Below are positions 22,559 to 32,700 of a stretch of 64,000 nucleotides of DNA, piece after piece (the first letter of the stretch is position 1; each line of letters starts with the position of its first letter). Below the pieces are notes generated by a model that did not search any database, was not told where the DNA came from, and was given only the letters and a program-made list of their open reading frames with translations. The stretch is from contig JALIGW010000003.1 of the NCBI GenBank assembly GCA_023053685.1, positions 141,047,008-141,111,007 on the forward strand, read 5' to 3'. The DNA is from Diadophis punctatus similis. Lineage: Eukaryota; Chordata; Lepidosauria; Squamata; Dipsadidae. The translations under genes and the position numbers were made by a program.

Positions 22559-23245
22559 TGTTGTGACCCAGCACCGCAACCCCCAGAAACACACACACAC
22601 AGTCGTTGGGAGGCAAACAAAAAGGTTCCTTTTACTAATAAAGTTTCTTAGCAAACCTCAGAGGGTTTAGAAGTCCAAAACAACACAAACGGAAAGTCTC
22701 AAGGAATAAGGTTCTTTGGGTTACATGAGGGTTAAATAGCACACAAACAAAAATTCAAAGCAAGACTCATTAATTCTTCTCTTATCTGAACAACTTGGCT
22801 GGCTTCCCGGAATAAAGCTGGCAGAAGCTGGTGTCTTCGATAAGATTCCCAAACAGACGCAGAAATGAAACTCTGGATATGCCGTAGTCATTGATTCATT
22901 GTTCTCAGCAATGAGCACTAATTGCCCCGGCCTAATATAGGCACTGAAGGGCGTGGCCCAATTAGCCCTCACTGCTTCCTCCGATTGGACCGATGCTTAC
23001 TCAGCCAATCCTGTCTTCTGGCTGCTCTGCGAGCTCTGGCATCCAGCATGGGTTCTTCATCTCCTGATGAAGCACTCTGCTGCACAGGTGCAGAAGGTCC
23101 TGGGAGATCGTCCTGCTCTGGCACCGAGTCCTCATCACCAGCCGTCTCTGGTGCCAGGCACATGGGCTGGTACTGCTGCACCATGAGCGGCTCCACGTCC
23201 TCCGGATCCTCCAGACTCGGCGCCGGACGCGGCCAAGGCACAACA
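22559..23245 (-). repeat. 5' LTR of Ty3/gypsy copy 2
   Basis: 687 bp, TG...CA ends, followed by the GTAAC target duplication at 23246-23250. U3 would be 23245-22910 and R starts at about 22909. Confidence 0.96.
22899..22939 (-). promoter_or_regulatory. TATA box and predicted RNA start of the Ty3/gypsy LTR promoter
   Basis: TATATTA on the minus strand starts at 22939. The predicted first base of the RNA (22909, GCTGAGAACAA) lies 30 nt downstream, the normal TATA-to-start distance. The arrangement is identical in copy 1. Confidence 0.75.
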
Positions 23246-23489
23246 GTAACGTGGCAGCCTGGGTCACTAGAAACGGCAGTGACCCAGGCCTGCCATGCCC
23301 CCACCGGTTCTCTCGGCTGCGCCATAGGCCGCACCATCTTGTTTTTTGCTTCTGTGCATGCGCAAAAGCTTTTTTTAAGTACTGCGCATGCGCAGAGGGT
23401 TATTTCTGGGAAATGTGCACTTCTGTCGCGATGCGAACCTGTGGGGAAGGTAAGTAGAACCCACCCCTGGATTGGTATGTCTTTCAGTC

Positions 23490-24130
23490 GAGTGGTGGGT
23501 TCCTACCGGTGCAGTCCACTCTATAGCACCGGTAGCGGCCTGCTGGTGACGTCAGAGTACTGGTGCGGTCGGTAGCCGGTGCCTGGGCGCCGCCATTTTT
23601 AAAAAAATTATAAAAATTTTTAAAAATTTTCTTCTGCGCATGCCCAGAAGCCGAGCTTCTGGCACTGCGCATGCGCTGCCTTCCTACCCCACAGTGAATC
23701 CAATCAGGGGAGCATGGCTGAGGGAGCGCGTGAGACACTGAAAGAACGGGCGGCAGGACTTATCTCAGTTCCCCTCCCTTCAGCAGTCTGAAAAGCCATG
23801 AATGCGCAGTGATGATCCTAGGCATTTTTGCACGTTCGAGGGTTCTCGAGCTGCTGAGGGGAGGGGGAACGGGCGGCAGGAGCCTAGGATCATCGAATGG
23901 GGAGAAGCATTCAGGCCGGACGGAGCCTCCTAGAAGAACCGCTGCCGCGGTCTTGCTGCTCCCGCTGCGGGGGGCTGCATTGTGGGTGGGCAATTCCTCC
24001 CCCCCCGCTTCTCCGGCTGCTCCCAAGCTCCTGAGGCCCACGCCCACCCGGTCACATGGCTGGCAAGCCACACCCACAAAATAAGCCACGCCCACAGAGT
24101 GGTAGTAAAAAAATTAGGAACCCGCCCCTG
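23490..24130 (+). mobile_element. Long hAT-like MITE (GGTGGGTTC family, 641 bp)
   Basis: Begins GAGTGGTGGGTTCC and ends GGAACCCGCCCCTG, with the perfect duplication TTTCAGTC. It shares its interior with the copies at 39799 and 47910. It contains CTGCGCATGCGCTGCC. Confidence 0.92.
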
Positions 24131-24808
24131 TTTCAGTCTATGTTTCTTTGAAACTATCTCTGTTGCTTGATAAGCCCTGGTGTAGTCTAGCTATAAAGAA
24201 TATTATAGTTAACAGTCGGTCTGTCTCATACCGTCTCTTACACGTTAATCATGCCTCTAGTTAACAGACCTGCTGAAACAAAACCCAATCCATCTTCTTC
24301 CATCTATTAAACAGGCTGTTCCCTGTTATTTGCCTTTTAAAGGCAGGGGAAGGTAACAGATTTGCCTGAAAAGATAAACTACAAAGATTATTTTTTAACA
24401 TCAGTTTTTCTGATTGTTCCAATTCAGCATTGGGAATACTGGCAACTATATTTTATATCTGGGTTTCAATCACATTTCTTCAAGAATTTGTTCATCAAAC
24501 TACATAGATTTATTCGCTTTAACAGATTAACACATCAGAGGTTACGGTGGAACAAGTGCATCAATCAAACAGATAATTCAACAGCATTATCTGTTACCTT
24601 GTCACTATAACATCAGACAAGATATTTCCAATTGTTTGCAACATAAGGCTTACCTGATTTTGAATTACAATAGAGAGGATATGGAAGCATAGCTGACAGA
24701 TGCGTAACTACCTAATTACATCACATTTTATCAGTACTATACAGGTATATTAAGAAACAATTTACTATACTCAAGCATTCAATAGAGAACTGATTTCATA
24801 GCACTCAC

Positions 24809-24848
<40 letters not shown>

Positions 24849-25500
24849 CTATAACAATAGCGTTATTGGCTAAGAAAGCAAGAATAACTATTCTCATGTC
24901 TAGGAATCCAAAGATGCTCGATAATGATCTGTGACATTACCAGATGGAACATAATATCTGAATTTTACTAAGTAAATGGATATTAAATTTATATTCAAGA
25001 AGAGCATACAAAGCATTATTCTAGGAGACGCTCCTATTCATTTGTTAATACAGGTTAATGCTGCATTAAAGAAATAAACAAGCATTTGTACTGGTTAGAA
25101 AATTAATTACTAATGCACCATACCTGGAAGGGGGGGGAGAATCCAAATTATGAGGAATAATTTATAAGTTAATAATATAAAATGATCTCTGGTGAATTAA
25201 GATGCAAATATAAGTATGTATTTGTTTTCATCCCTCTGAAATAAAAACATATTTTACTAGCAATTGAAGGAATCTAAATAAGCTGGGTTAGGCTGTTCAG
25301 GTAATGGCACATAAAATAATTTATTTCACTTATTGCATATATATGACTGCGCATCTCACAAAGTGACTCAAGCATATGCAGCTAAGCCTGGAAATCTAGT
25401 CTATATCTTCTCTATTTTATTGAAAACCATATGAGAAAGACATGCGGGGAGCTGAGGCTATGATATATATCTTTTTCATTCTTGTTTTGTAACTAGAAAT
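24131..25500. other. AT-rich sequence with a CA microsatellite
   Basis: A 36 bp AC repeat lies at 24811-24846. Otherwise nothing is recognised. Confidence 0.6.
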
Positions 25501-25979
25501 TGTTAGGTCTCTGACCATAACTAATATTGGATAGAACAATATATGTCTAGCTTTTAACAGCTATAAGTCTGTTTAGCTTAGGTGTTGCAGACTGCCACAA
25601 GAGGGAGCTAGAGTTCACAGCTTATTTCTATGGGAGTCCCTCTCTGTTTGTCTTTGGTCTCTACTACTCAGAGTGTGTGGTCTCTGCTACTCATTAGAGC
25701 AAGGCCTAGAGTATGTATGCTCTGCATTTCTCTCTGTGTTGTAGTTATGTATTATAGCTAAAATGTATTTGTACTTGATAGTACTTGGATTGTTATTATG
25801 AATATTAAGTGTATGATTTTGGACTGTTTATAGGAAAATGCTATTTCTTAAAGTAAACGTTTTACTCAAGTTAGTGTATCTGTGTGTGGCTGAGTACTTA
25901 TTCACAACTGATCTCAATCTAAACGTTTCTGTATGCACAACCTTAGTAAAACAAGGAATACTCTGCTAATACATTAACA
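25501..25979 (+). repeat. 5' LTR of the copia element
   Basis: 479 bp with inverted termini TGTTA/TAACA. Its last ~280 bp are repeated at about 27408-27690. Confidence 0.93.
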
Positions 25980-25981
25980 CT

Positions 25982-25995
25982 GGTTATGGGCCCAG
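25982..25995 (+). promoter_or_regulatory. Primer-binding site matching the initiator tRNA-Met anticodon stem-loop
   Basis: GGTTATGGGCCCAG lies two bases after the LTR. It is the complement of the anticodon stem-loop of vertebrate initiator tRNA-Met (sequence from memory), including the CAU anticodon, rather than of the tRNA 3' end. Drosophila copia is known to use a half-tRNA primer of this kind. Confidence 0.88.
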
Positions 25996-26071
25996 AGAGA
26001 TATTGAGAGTTAGTGTGAATATTCAGTTTCATACTCAGACAGCTAACTTGTGGTTTACTGTTAAATTAACA

Positions 26072-27421
26072 ATGGCACAAGAACAGTCAACTAGCTTATC
26101 CCTGATAACCAGGTTAGATGGAACTAACTATGTTTCCTGGTCTATGAAGTGCAGCTTACTTTTGCGTAAAGAAGGATTATGGACTGTGGTTAATAATCCA
26201 CCTGATATAACAGCTTGGGATCCAACAAATGATGAAGATAAGAAGAAAATAGCTGCCTTTAACCGGGATAATGAAAAGGCTCTTAGTATTATTGGACTGA
26301 CACTGAGTGATCAGCAACTGGTCCATATTCATGGTGAAGATTCTGCTGCCAAGTGTTGGAGTACCTTAAAGAGACTTTATGTTCGAGATAGTGTTGGTGC
26401 GCACATACACCTTACACGTAAACTGTTCAGAGCACGTTTGTTAAAAGGTGGTGACATGTTAGCTCATTTGGAGTTTATGAAGAGAACATTACAAGAGCTA
26501 CATGAAAAAGAACTGATTTTCTCAGAGTTGCATCAAGTTTATATTATTCTTTCTTCTTTGGATGACTCTTATGATGATTATGTGTCTTCACTGGAAGTTT
26601 TAACCAGAGATGAACTGACATTGACTGGCATAATAGGAAGACTGTTAGAAGAGTCTAGAAGAAGGCAAGATAGAAAACAACTGAGAGAGAAACAACCACA
26701 GGAAGAACCACAGAGAGAGAAACAACCACAATCTTCAACTGCCTATATTGTTAGGAAATGTTATTCTTGTGGGGCTAAGGGTCATATAGCCAGATTCTGT
26801 AAAATGGGTAAAAAGCAGAATGCTAGTAATATGCAGAGAGCTTATAATGATGTTAGTGTAGCTATATCAAGTACAAATAAAAATGTAAGCCATGATATTT
26901 GGATAATAGACAGTGGAGCATCTCAGTGTATAACTAAAAGTAAAGAGAGATTTGTTAATATGACTAAAAGTAACCAACATGTATCATTAGCAAATGGCTG
27001 GAAATTGAAAGTATCTGGAGAAGGTAATGCATATTGTTCATGTATTAATGAAAGTTTACCAATGTTATATGTACCTAACCTTATATATAACTTACTATCT
27101 GTGAGAGAATTGGTAAAAGCAGGGTTTGTGGTAACTTTTCAGGGAGATAAATGTTTAATTGAAAAGCAAGGTAAAAGAGTTACTGCAAGATTGCATGATG
27201 GCTTATACATTATCCATGATAGTCCATTAAATAAGGCCAATTCAGTTTATGAAAATAGAAAGCCTCATGATGAATGTATTCATTTGCTCCATAGACGTAT
27301 GGGACATTTAAATTTCAAAGTTTTAAAGAAAACTGTTGAGTTATCTAATGGTATAAAATTAAAACCTTGTGCAAGATATTTAAATTGTAATGCTTGCAAT
27401 CAGGAAAAGAGCAAGGCCTAG
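26072..27421 (+). CDS. gag-pr: Copia Gag-protease polyprotein, truncated before integrase
   Basis: A 449-residue open frame if the Met at 26072 is used; an upstream in-frame Met at 26003 would add 23 residues. I prefer 26072 because MAQEQ...LDGTNYVSWSMK is the usual start of copia Gag. The UBN2-like Gag region is followed by one CCHC knuckle (CYSCGAKGHIARFC, near residue 230), the aspartic protease site WIIDSGAS (near 280), and the GAG-pre-integrase region with HRRMGHL and CNACNQ (about 405-445). The integrase core, RT and RNase H are deleted, and the stop codon is supplied by LTR sequence. The open frame is unexpected for a defective copy whose LTRs have diverged by a few per cent. Confidence 0.9.
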   Translation: MAQEQSTSLSLITRLDGTNYVSWSMKCSLLLRKEGLWTVVNNPPDITAWDPTNDEDKKKIAAFNRDNEKALSIIGLTLSDQQLVHIHGEDSAAKCWSTLKRLYVRDSVGAHIHLTRKLFRARLLKGGDMLAHLEFMKRTLQELHEKELIFSELHQVYIILSSLDDSYDDYVSSLEVLTRDELTLTGIIGRLLEESRRRQDRKQLREKQPQEEPQREKQPQSSTAYIVRKCYSCGAKGHIARFCKMGKKQNASNMQRAYNDVSVAISSTNKNVSHDIWIIDSGASQCITKSKERFVNMTKSNQHVSLANGWKLKVSGEGNAYCSCINESLPMLYVPNLIYNLLSVRELVKAGFVVTFQGDKCLIEKQGKRVTARLHDGLYIIHDSPLNKANSVYENRKPHDECIHLLHRRMGHLNFKVLKKTVELSNGIKLKPCARYLNCNACNQEKSKA

Positions 27422-27690
27422 AGTATGTATGCTCTGCATTTCTCTCTGTGTTGTAGTTATGTATTATAGCTGAAATGTATTTGTACTGGATAATACTTGG
27501 ATTGTCATTATGACTATTAAGTGTATGACTTTGGACTGTTTATAGGAACATGCTATTTCTTAAAGTAAACTTTAACTCAAGTTAGTGTATCTGTGTGTGG
27601 CTGAGTACTTATTCACAACTGATCTCAATCTAAACGTTTCTGTATGCACAACCTTGGTAACACAAGGAATACTCTGCTAATACATTAACA
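27408..27690 (+). repeat. 3' LTR of the copia element, 5' truncated
   Basis: Matches the last ~280 bp of the 5' LTR, starting at the shared AGAGCAAGGC. The first ~195 bp of the LTR and the polypurine tract are gone. Confidence 0.92.
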
Positions 27691-27896
27691 GAAATGTAAG
27701 AGGAAGAAATGATAAAGAACATCAGCTATAAATGAAAAGACGGAAAATAAAATATATGTTTGTGAAACTAAGGGGAATGATAAGTATGCAATGACAATCT
27801 AAATAAAGACGATCTTTTCTTCTGGAGGAAAGTTAATGACTATATGTAGAAAAGTAGAGGTGTAGTTTTAATTATGAATGAAAAGAATTTAAATGT

Positions 27897-28080
27897 ACAG
27901 ATGGTCCTCAACTTACGACCACAATGGAGCTCAAAATTTCTGTTGCTAAGCAAAACAGTTGTTCCCCATTTTACAACCTTCTTAAGTTGTTAAGAAATCA
28001 CTGCACTTGTGAAGTGAATCATACAATCATTAAGTAACTGATGTGTTTTCGTGCAATTACAGATATGTGTGTGCTAGTGG
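27897..28080 (+). mobile_element. Truncated inverted-repeat MITE (TAGTCCTC family)
   Basis: Begins ACAGATGGTCCTCAACTTACG and lacks the right half of the family. Confidence 0.7.
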
Positions 28081-28239
28081 AGCAAGGAGGTAATCCCTTC
28101 CATCACAGATTTACCCTTGTCTGAATCTAATTCAGATCATGCCCTATATCCATGTGATTCCATACTGGCTGGGCAGGAAAAAAAGGTCTCTTCTCGCTGC
28201 TAAGTAGAAGCTGAGAAGAAAGTAAAAGCCCAGGTTTGT

Positions 28240-28800
28240 GTGGAAATCCAATTATATTTTTATTTACTTTAATCGTAAAAAAAATGCTCATGTGCTCATA
28301 GCCGTGCAGAGGGGGTTTTTTTTAATTTTTTTTTATATATTTTCTCTCTGTATACAATAAGTGCTTAGTGTACAGCGTACTGTCTGGGTCAGTTTGTTTA
28401 CATAACAATATTAAACTCCTAATTTCTACCTCTATTATTCAACCATTGATAAAACGAGTCCCAAGTTTGAAAATATTCTGTGTCTTCTTTTTCTTTTATC
28501 TTCACTGTTAGTCTGCCCGTTTCTGCACAATCTAATATTTTTTAATTATCTCTTCTTCTGTTTCCTCGTTTTTCCAGTATTGTGCAAATACAATTCTTGC
28601 TGCTGTCAAAACATGTAATATTAAATATACATTTCCTTTATCATATTTTTCTGGTATTACGCCTAACAAAAATAATTCTGGTTTGTAGTCTATATGCTGC
28701 CTTAACCTTTTTTCCAACCATGTATGTATTTTCGTCCAAATTTTTTTTGCTTTTGGACATGTCCACCAGGGTAGTGCAGAGTTTTTTTTTAACTAAGCAA
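28240..28800 (-). mobile_element. L1 LINE ORF2 C-terminal fragment
   Basis: The minus strand encodes a stretch reading CPKAKKIWTKIHTWLEKRL, then PELFLLGVIPEKY and a stop. This is the C-terminal region of L1-type ORF2. It is 5' truncated, with a frameshift or stop near 28790. The AT-rich 3' part could be 3' UTR. Confidence 0.75.
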
Positions 28801-29081
28801 AGTTGATCCTGATGAAAACAGAAAATAATCTCATATGGACAGGTAGCTCTTTTTTTCAACTGTGGTTTGTCACAGCTCTGTCCCATCATACCTCAGCTTC
28901 AGCTACAAAATAATTCCACAAACTGGGAACCATCCCTGTATAGCTACCTTATCTGTTCTTGCTCCTTCTAGACATGCTGGCAAGATGGTACAAGAGAAGC
29001 AGGTGTTTCAGCCATTTCAACTCAAATGGTTTGCCTTTTAAAGATTAAGCATACTATTCCCTGTGTGCACATGCTATAGAA

Positions 29082-29260
29082 CAGCGGTCCCCAACTGTTT
29101 GGGCACCAGGGACAAGTTCCATAGAGAAAGGGTTTTCCACGGACCGAAGGGGGCATGGTTTTGCATACTGCTTGCACCCCGTGGATGGGGCTTTGCTTGT
29201 TTGTGCAGCCTGGTTTCTGGCATGCAACCATGGCCCGGTGCCGGAGGTTGGGGGACAGCA
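29082..29260 (+). mobile_element. hAT-like element fragment (GGTCCCCAAC ends)
   Basis: Begins CAGCGGTCCCCAACTG and ends near CCGGAGGTTGGGGGACAG. The right terminus is degraded, and a left-flank CTATAGAA has only a loose counterpart. Family resemblance is from memory. Confidence 0.65.
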
Positions 29261-29298
29261 AGGTGTTGCAGCTTTCTATATCTGTTTGCATCCACCTA

Positions 29299-29859
29299 CC
29301 CTGTTTCCCTCAAAATAAGACATCCCCTGATAATAAGCCCAAACGGGCTTTTGAGTGCATGGCAATAAGGCCAAGCACTTATTTCAGGGTTCAAAACAGT
29401 GGTGGGTTCCTACTGGTGCGGTCCAGTGTGTCGTTCCGGTAGGGACCTGCCGATTACGCAATTTGCGCGCGACAGCTCCGGTGCCATCTTTGCCGGTCCG
29501 TCGTGTGGCACCATCTTTTTTCTGGAATTTTTGGGCTTTTTTTGCTTCCTGCGCATGCGCAGAAGCAAAATCTCGCGAGGGGATGTGTGCGCGTGTGAGA
29601 TTTCACTGATTTTTTGCTTCCGCGCATGCGCAGAAGCAAAAAATCGCTGAAATCTCATATGCATGCACGTCCCCTCATGAGATTTTGCTTTTGCGCATGC
29701 GCAGGAAGCAAAATCGAGTGAGGGGACGTGCATGCGTAGCAAGTGTGCGTGCATGTGAAATGAGGTGATGCGCGCACAGCGCACTGGTAGGCAGGTAAGA
29801 GGAACCCGCCCCTGGTTCAAAAATACATAAGACAGGGTCTTATTTTCAGGGAAACACGG
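29299..29859 (+). mobile_element. Palindromic MITE (CCCTGTTTCCC ends) interrupted by a hAT MITE
   Basis: The ends are CCCTGTTTCCC and GGGAAACACGG, each beside a TA dinucleotide, so a TA duplication is likely. A second, uninterrupted copy is at 47233-47368. Superfamily not certain. Confidence 0.75.
29397..29814 (+). mobile_element. hAT-like MITE with repeated GCGCATGCGC motifs, nested
   Basis: Begins CAGTGGTGGGTTCC and ends GGAACCCGCCCCTG, with the perfect duplication GTTCAAAA. It contains three copies of GCGCATGCGCAG in alternating orientation. Confidence 0.93.
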
Positions 29860-29861
29860 TA

Positions 29862-30960
29862 TGTGCAATGAGGATTTTTTGCATGGCAGATATTGCAGTA
29901 CTGTTAAAAATTAATGTCAGCCATTTAAACTGAGCCTGGAAATATTCCAGGAGTGTAACTGGGACATCTAGATGTGATACAATCCAACTACCTCTCTCCC
30001 GTGTCAATTAAGAGTTTCTAAATGTCTTTAAAAACAGATCCATGAAAAGCCTGGCCTGGATATAATTAGTGCTTGTATAATCTCTTTTTGCTAGCAGCCG
30101 TATCATTGCATCTCTTGTCTGCAAGTCCCAAGCCCTTGTTTATTTTACACTTGCCACATATTATTTTTATAACCGACTTTCCAAAGCATGTATTATTTAA
30201 AAACATAAGCAGTCAACATAGCACGCATTTCCCCCCCCCCCCATAACATTCTTATATTGGCAATGACTGGCTTATATTTTTACATCACTATGGAGGAGAA
30301 GCTTTTAAAAATATTATTATTATCATGATAGTGGGAAATAAAAGTAGACATGGCATTTTAAAAAACGAGATTGTTCTTTTTACCATTACATTTTGTTCAC
30401 GGTTTTGAGTTATGTACATTTAGTGCATGAAAGAGTATCCAGATGACAAATTTAAAAGATATAATTTTTAACCTAGCATATAGATCTCAAATAACTTTTG
30501 TGCAAAATCTTACTTATTGATTCAAAGTCAAATCACAGAGGGGCATGCAATATTAATATAAAATTCCCAACGTTTTAATATAATTTAGTAGCTTCTCCTA
30601 TATACTCTCTGATTGCATGATTCATGAGCATTTTGTACAACTGCAGCTGCTGCAGTTACATGCACACAAACTTTTATTGTCTACCAGATGTCTAAGTTTG
30701 TAATATTTGCTGGTGAATTTCAGGTCATTAAAAGTTCAGACAGATTTCCAAAACATGTTTGCTGAGTGGATCAGATAGAAATACTCTATTAGATGTACTG
30801 AGTACTGTACCTTAGAACAAAGAAATACTTTTTTTTCCCAGAGCAACTACAAGGAAGAAAAAGACATTAGAAAAAAGGCTTTATTTGTAGCTTTCTCTAA
30901 GAATTTTATTAGCAAATATGGTTTCTAGTTTGTGCCTTATTAAACAGCACAATTTTCCTT
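29862..30960. other. AT-rich sequence, no recognised feature
   Basis: Only a 12-base C run near 30231 stands out. Confidence 0.55.
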
Positions 30961-31501
30961 ACAGGTAGCCCTCAACTTATGACCACAATTGAACGCCAAA
31001 TTTCTATTGTTAAGCAAGACATTGGTTAAGTGAATGTTGACCCATTTTACGACCTTTCTTGCCACAGTTGTTAAGTGAATCCCTACAGTTGTTAAATTAA
31101 TAACATGGTTGTTAAGTGAATCTGCCTTCCCCATTGACTTTGCTCATCCGAAGGTCACACAAAAAAGGTGATTACATGATCCCGTGACACAGCAATCGTC
31201 ATAAATATGAACCAGTTGCCAAGCATCTGAACTTTGATCACATGACCATTGGGATGCTCTAAACTTGCAGGGGTCTCCAACCTTGGCAACTTTAAGACTT
31301 GTGGACTTCGACTCGCAGAGTTCCTCAGACAGCAAAGCTGTCTGAGGAATTCTGGGAGTTGAAGTGCACAAGTCTTAACGTTGCCAAGGTTGGAGACCCC
31401 TGCCCTAAAGGTTGTAACTCTGAATAATGGTCATAAGTCACTTTATTCAGTGCACTTTGAATGGTCACTGAATGAATGGTTGTAATTCGAGGCCTACCTA
31501 T
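30961..31501 (+). mobile_element. Inverted-repeat MITE (TAGTCCTC family), interrupted
   Basis: Begins ACAGGTAGCCCTCAACTTA and ends with the complementary GGCCTACCT. It is split by the palindromic element at 31268-31402. Confidence 0.8.
31268..31402 (+). mobile_element. Palindromic hAT-like MITE (GGGGTCTCCAA ends)
   Basis: Begins CAGGGGTCTCCAACC and ends GGAGACCCCTG. The arms pair around CTCGCAGAGTTCC. Flanks CTCTAAAC and CCCTAAAG match loosely if the left end is three bases longer. Confidence 0.75.
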
Positions 31502-31529
31502 AGGGGTAAGAAGAAATCTCCTGCTATGG

Positions 31530-31665
31530 CAGTGTTTCCCAACCTTGGCAACTTGAAGATGTCTGGACTTCAACTCCCAGAATTCCCCAGCCAGCATTCG
31601 CTGGCTGGGGAATTCTGGGAGTTGAAGTCCAGACATCTTCAAGTTGCCAAGGTTGGGAAACACTG
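31530..31665 (+). mobile_element. Perfect 65 bp inverted-repeat MITE
   Basis: Two 65-base arms with no mismatch flank the loop CATTCG. The ends are CAGTGTTTCCCAACC and its complement. The 8 bp duplication TGCTATGG is perfect. Confidence 0.95.
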
Positions 31666-32598
31666 TGCTATGGCAAATAAGATATAGGGAGAAACCTATG
31701 CCGATATGCTTTTAAACAGACCATCCTCACAAGGATAGACAGGCTTGACAACCAGATCCAAAATTAATCCTTAATCTTGTTCAAAGCATTAAAGTTCTCC
31801 TTATGTTCTGGCTAGCTACCTAGTTGGGGGGGGGGGACTCTGAAAGATCTGCCCCTTGAAATATAAATTTATTTCAGAGAAGTGACATGGGATCCAATTC
31901 TTGGAGATACAATCTTTGTATTTTCAGATATGGTTATCTCTATCCTGAATAGGGGTCATGCTGGACACTGAACCCAGATAGAGAATTGAACACCTGCTGC
32001 TACTACATCTACTCTTTCTGTTTAATTACCCAAAGCCTGTTTATCTTTTGTTAGTTTTTTGATACATATAGAAAGAGGTCTTTTCATCCCTCTTTATCAG
32101 TGCTGCCCAAAAGCCTAGCCAGGTGCCTGAGGATTAAATCTTGTTTTTTCCCTTCTCACAAAAAAAAGCAAACTCAGAGCAGTATCAGTCCTCAATGGAG
32201 CTAACATCTGAGACCAGGGAGCAGGTGCAGCGGCTTTTTCATCCATTGATCCCACCATCTTCTGAAGAGGTCCAAATATTAGTCTTTTTACTTCACAGTT
32301 ACATTGGCAGCACAAACCACTCTCTGCTAAGCACAAAAAGCATCCAATCTGTTTAATGCCAGGATGGCTGGTTCAGTATCATGGCTACCGTGACAACCAA
32401 GGCCTACTTCTGTCAAGGCTGCCTTTGTTGGCTGTTAGCAACCTAAAATGAAGAGCCACTCGCCTTTCTAGTGACTCACGCAGAGGAGAATTCTGCCAAA
32501 ACAGATTACTTCATTGCTCCATCCATGAGGCAAGCTCTGCAGCTGACACTAGAAGCTGTCTTCTCCTTCTGTTTGCTCTGCTCTTTTCCCCTCTAGAC
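31666..32598. other. No recognised feature
   Basis: Nothing recognised. Confidence 0.55.
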
Positions 32599-32700
32599 CA
32601 GGGGTCTCCAAGCTTGGCAACTTTAAGACTTGTGGACTGGCTGGGGAATTCTGAGAGTTGAAGTCCCAAGTCTTAAAGTTGCCAAGTTTGGAGACCCCTG
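32599..32700 (+). mobile_element. Short palindromic hAT-like MITE
   Basis: Begins CAGGGGTCTCCAAGC and ends GGAGACCCCTG, with the perfect duplication CTCTAGAC. Confidence 0.93.

Larger units (their letters stand above)
17448..23245 (-). mobile_element. Complete Ty3/gypsy chromovirus, copy 2 (sushi/Tf1-like)
   Basis: A 5798 bp element on the minus strand with two 687 bp LTRs and the perfect 5 bp target duplication GTAAC (17443-17447 and 23246-23250). Gene order is gag, protease, reverse transcriptase, RNase H, integrase, chromodomain. The LTRs differ at roughly nine positions by eye, mostly CpG-type transitions, so the insertion is fairly young. Pol is broken by two in-frame stops (20768-20770 and 18344-18346), so this copy is probably not autonomous. 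The chromodomain and inferred self-priming place it with Tf1/sushi-type chromoviruses; that placement is inference. Confidence 0.96.
17397..23469 (+). mobile_element. hAT-like MITE (about 270 bp) split by the Ty3/gypsy insertion
   Basis: The left piece 17397-17447 begins CAGAGGTGGGTTCC. The right piece 23251-23469 ends AGAACCCACCCCTG. Flanks AATTGGTA and GATTGGTA match at 7 of 8. The 5.8 kb Ty3 element sits at GTAAC inside it. Confidence 0.93.
25501..27690 (+). mobile_element. Ty1/copia LTR retrotransposon, internally deleted
   Basis: The 5' LTR (25501-25979) begins TGTTA and ends TAACA. The element is flanked by the 5 bp duplication GAAAT (25496-25500 and 27691-27695). Gag and protease are present. 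Integrase, RT, RNase H and the start of the 3' LTR are missing: the coding sequence passes straight into LTR sequence at AGAGCAAGGC. The remaining 3' LTR (about 280 bp) differs from the 5' LTR at roughly ten positions by eye. Copia elements are uncommon in vertebrates. Confidence 0.93.

Noticed and set aside
29397..29814. Regularly spaced palindromic motifs resembling a CRISPR array
   Set aside because: Spacing is irregular, there are no uniform spacers, and the block lies within a MITE in eukaryotic DNA.
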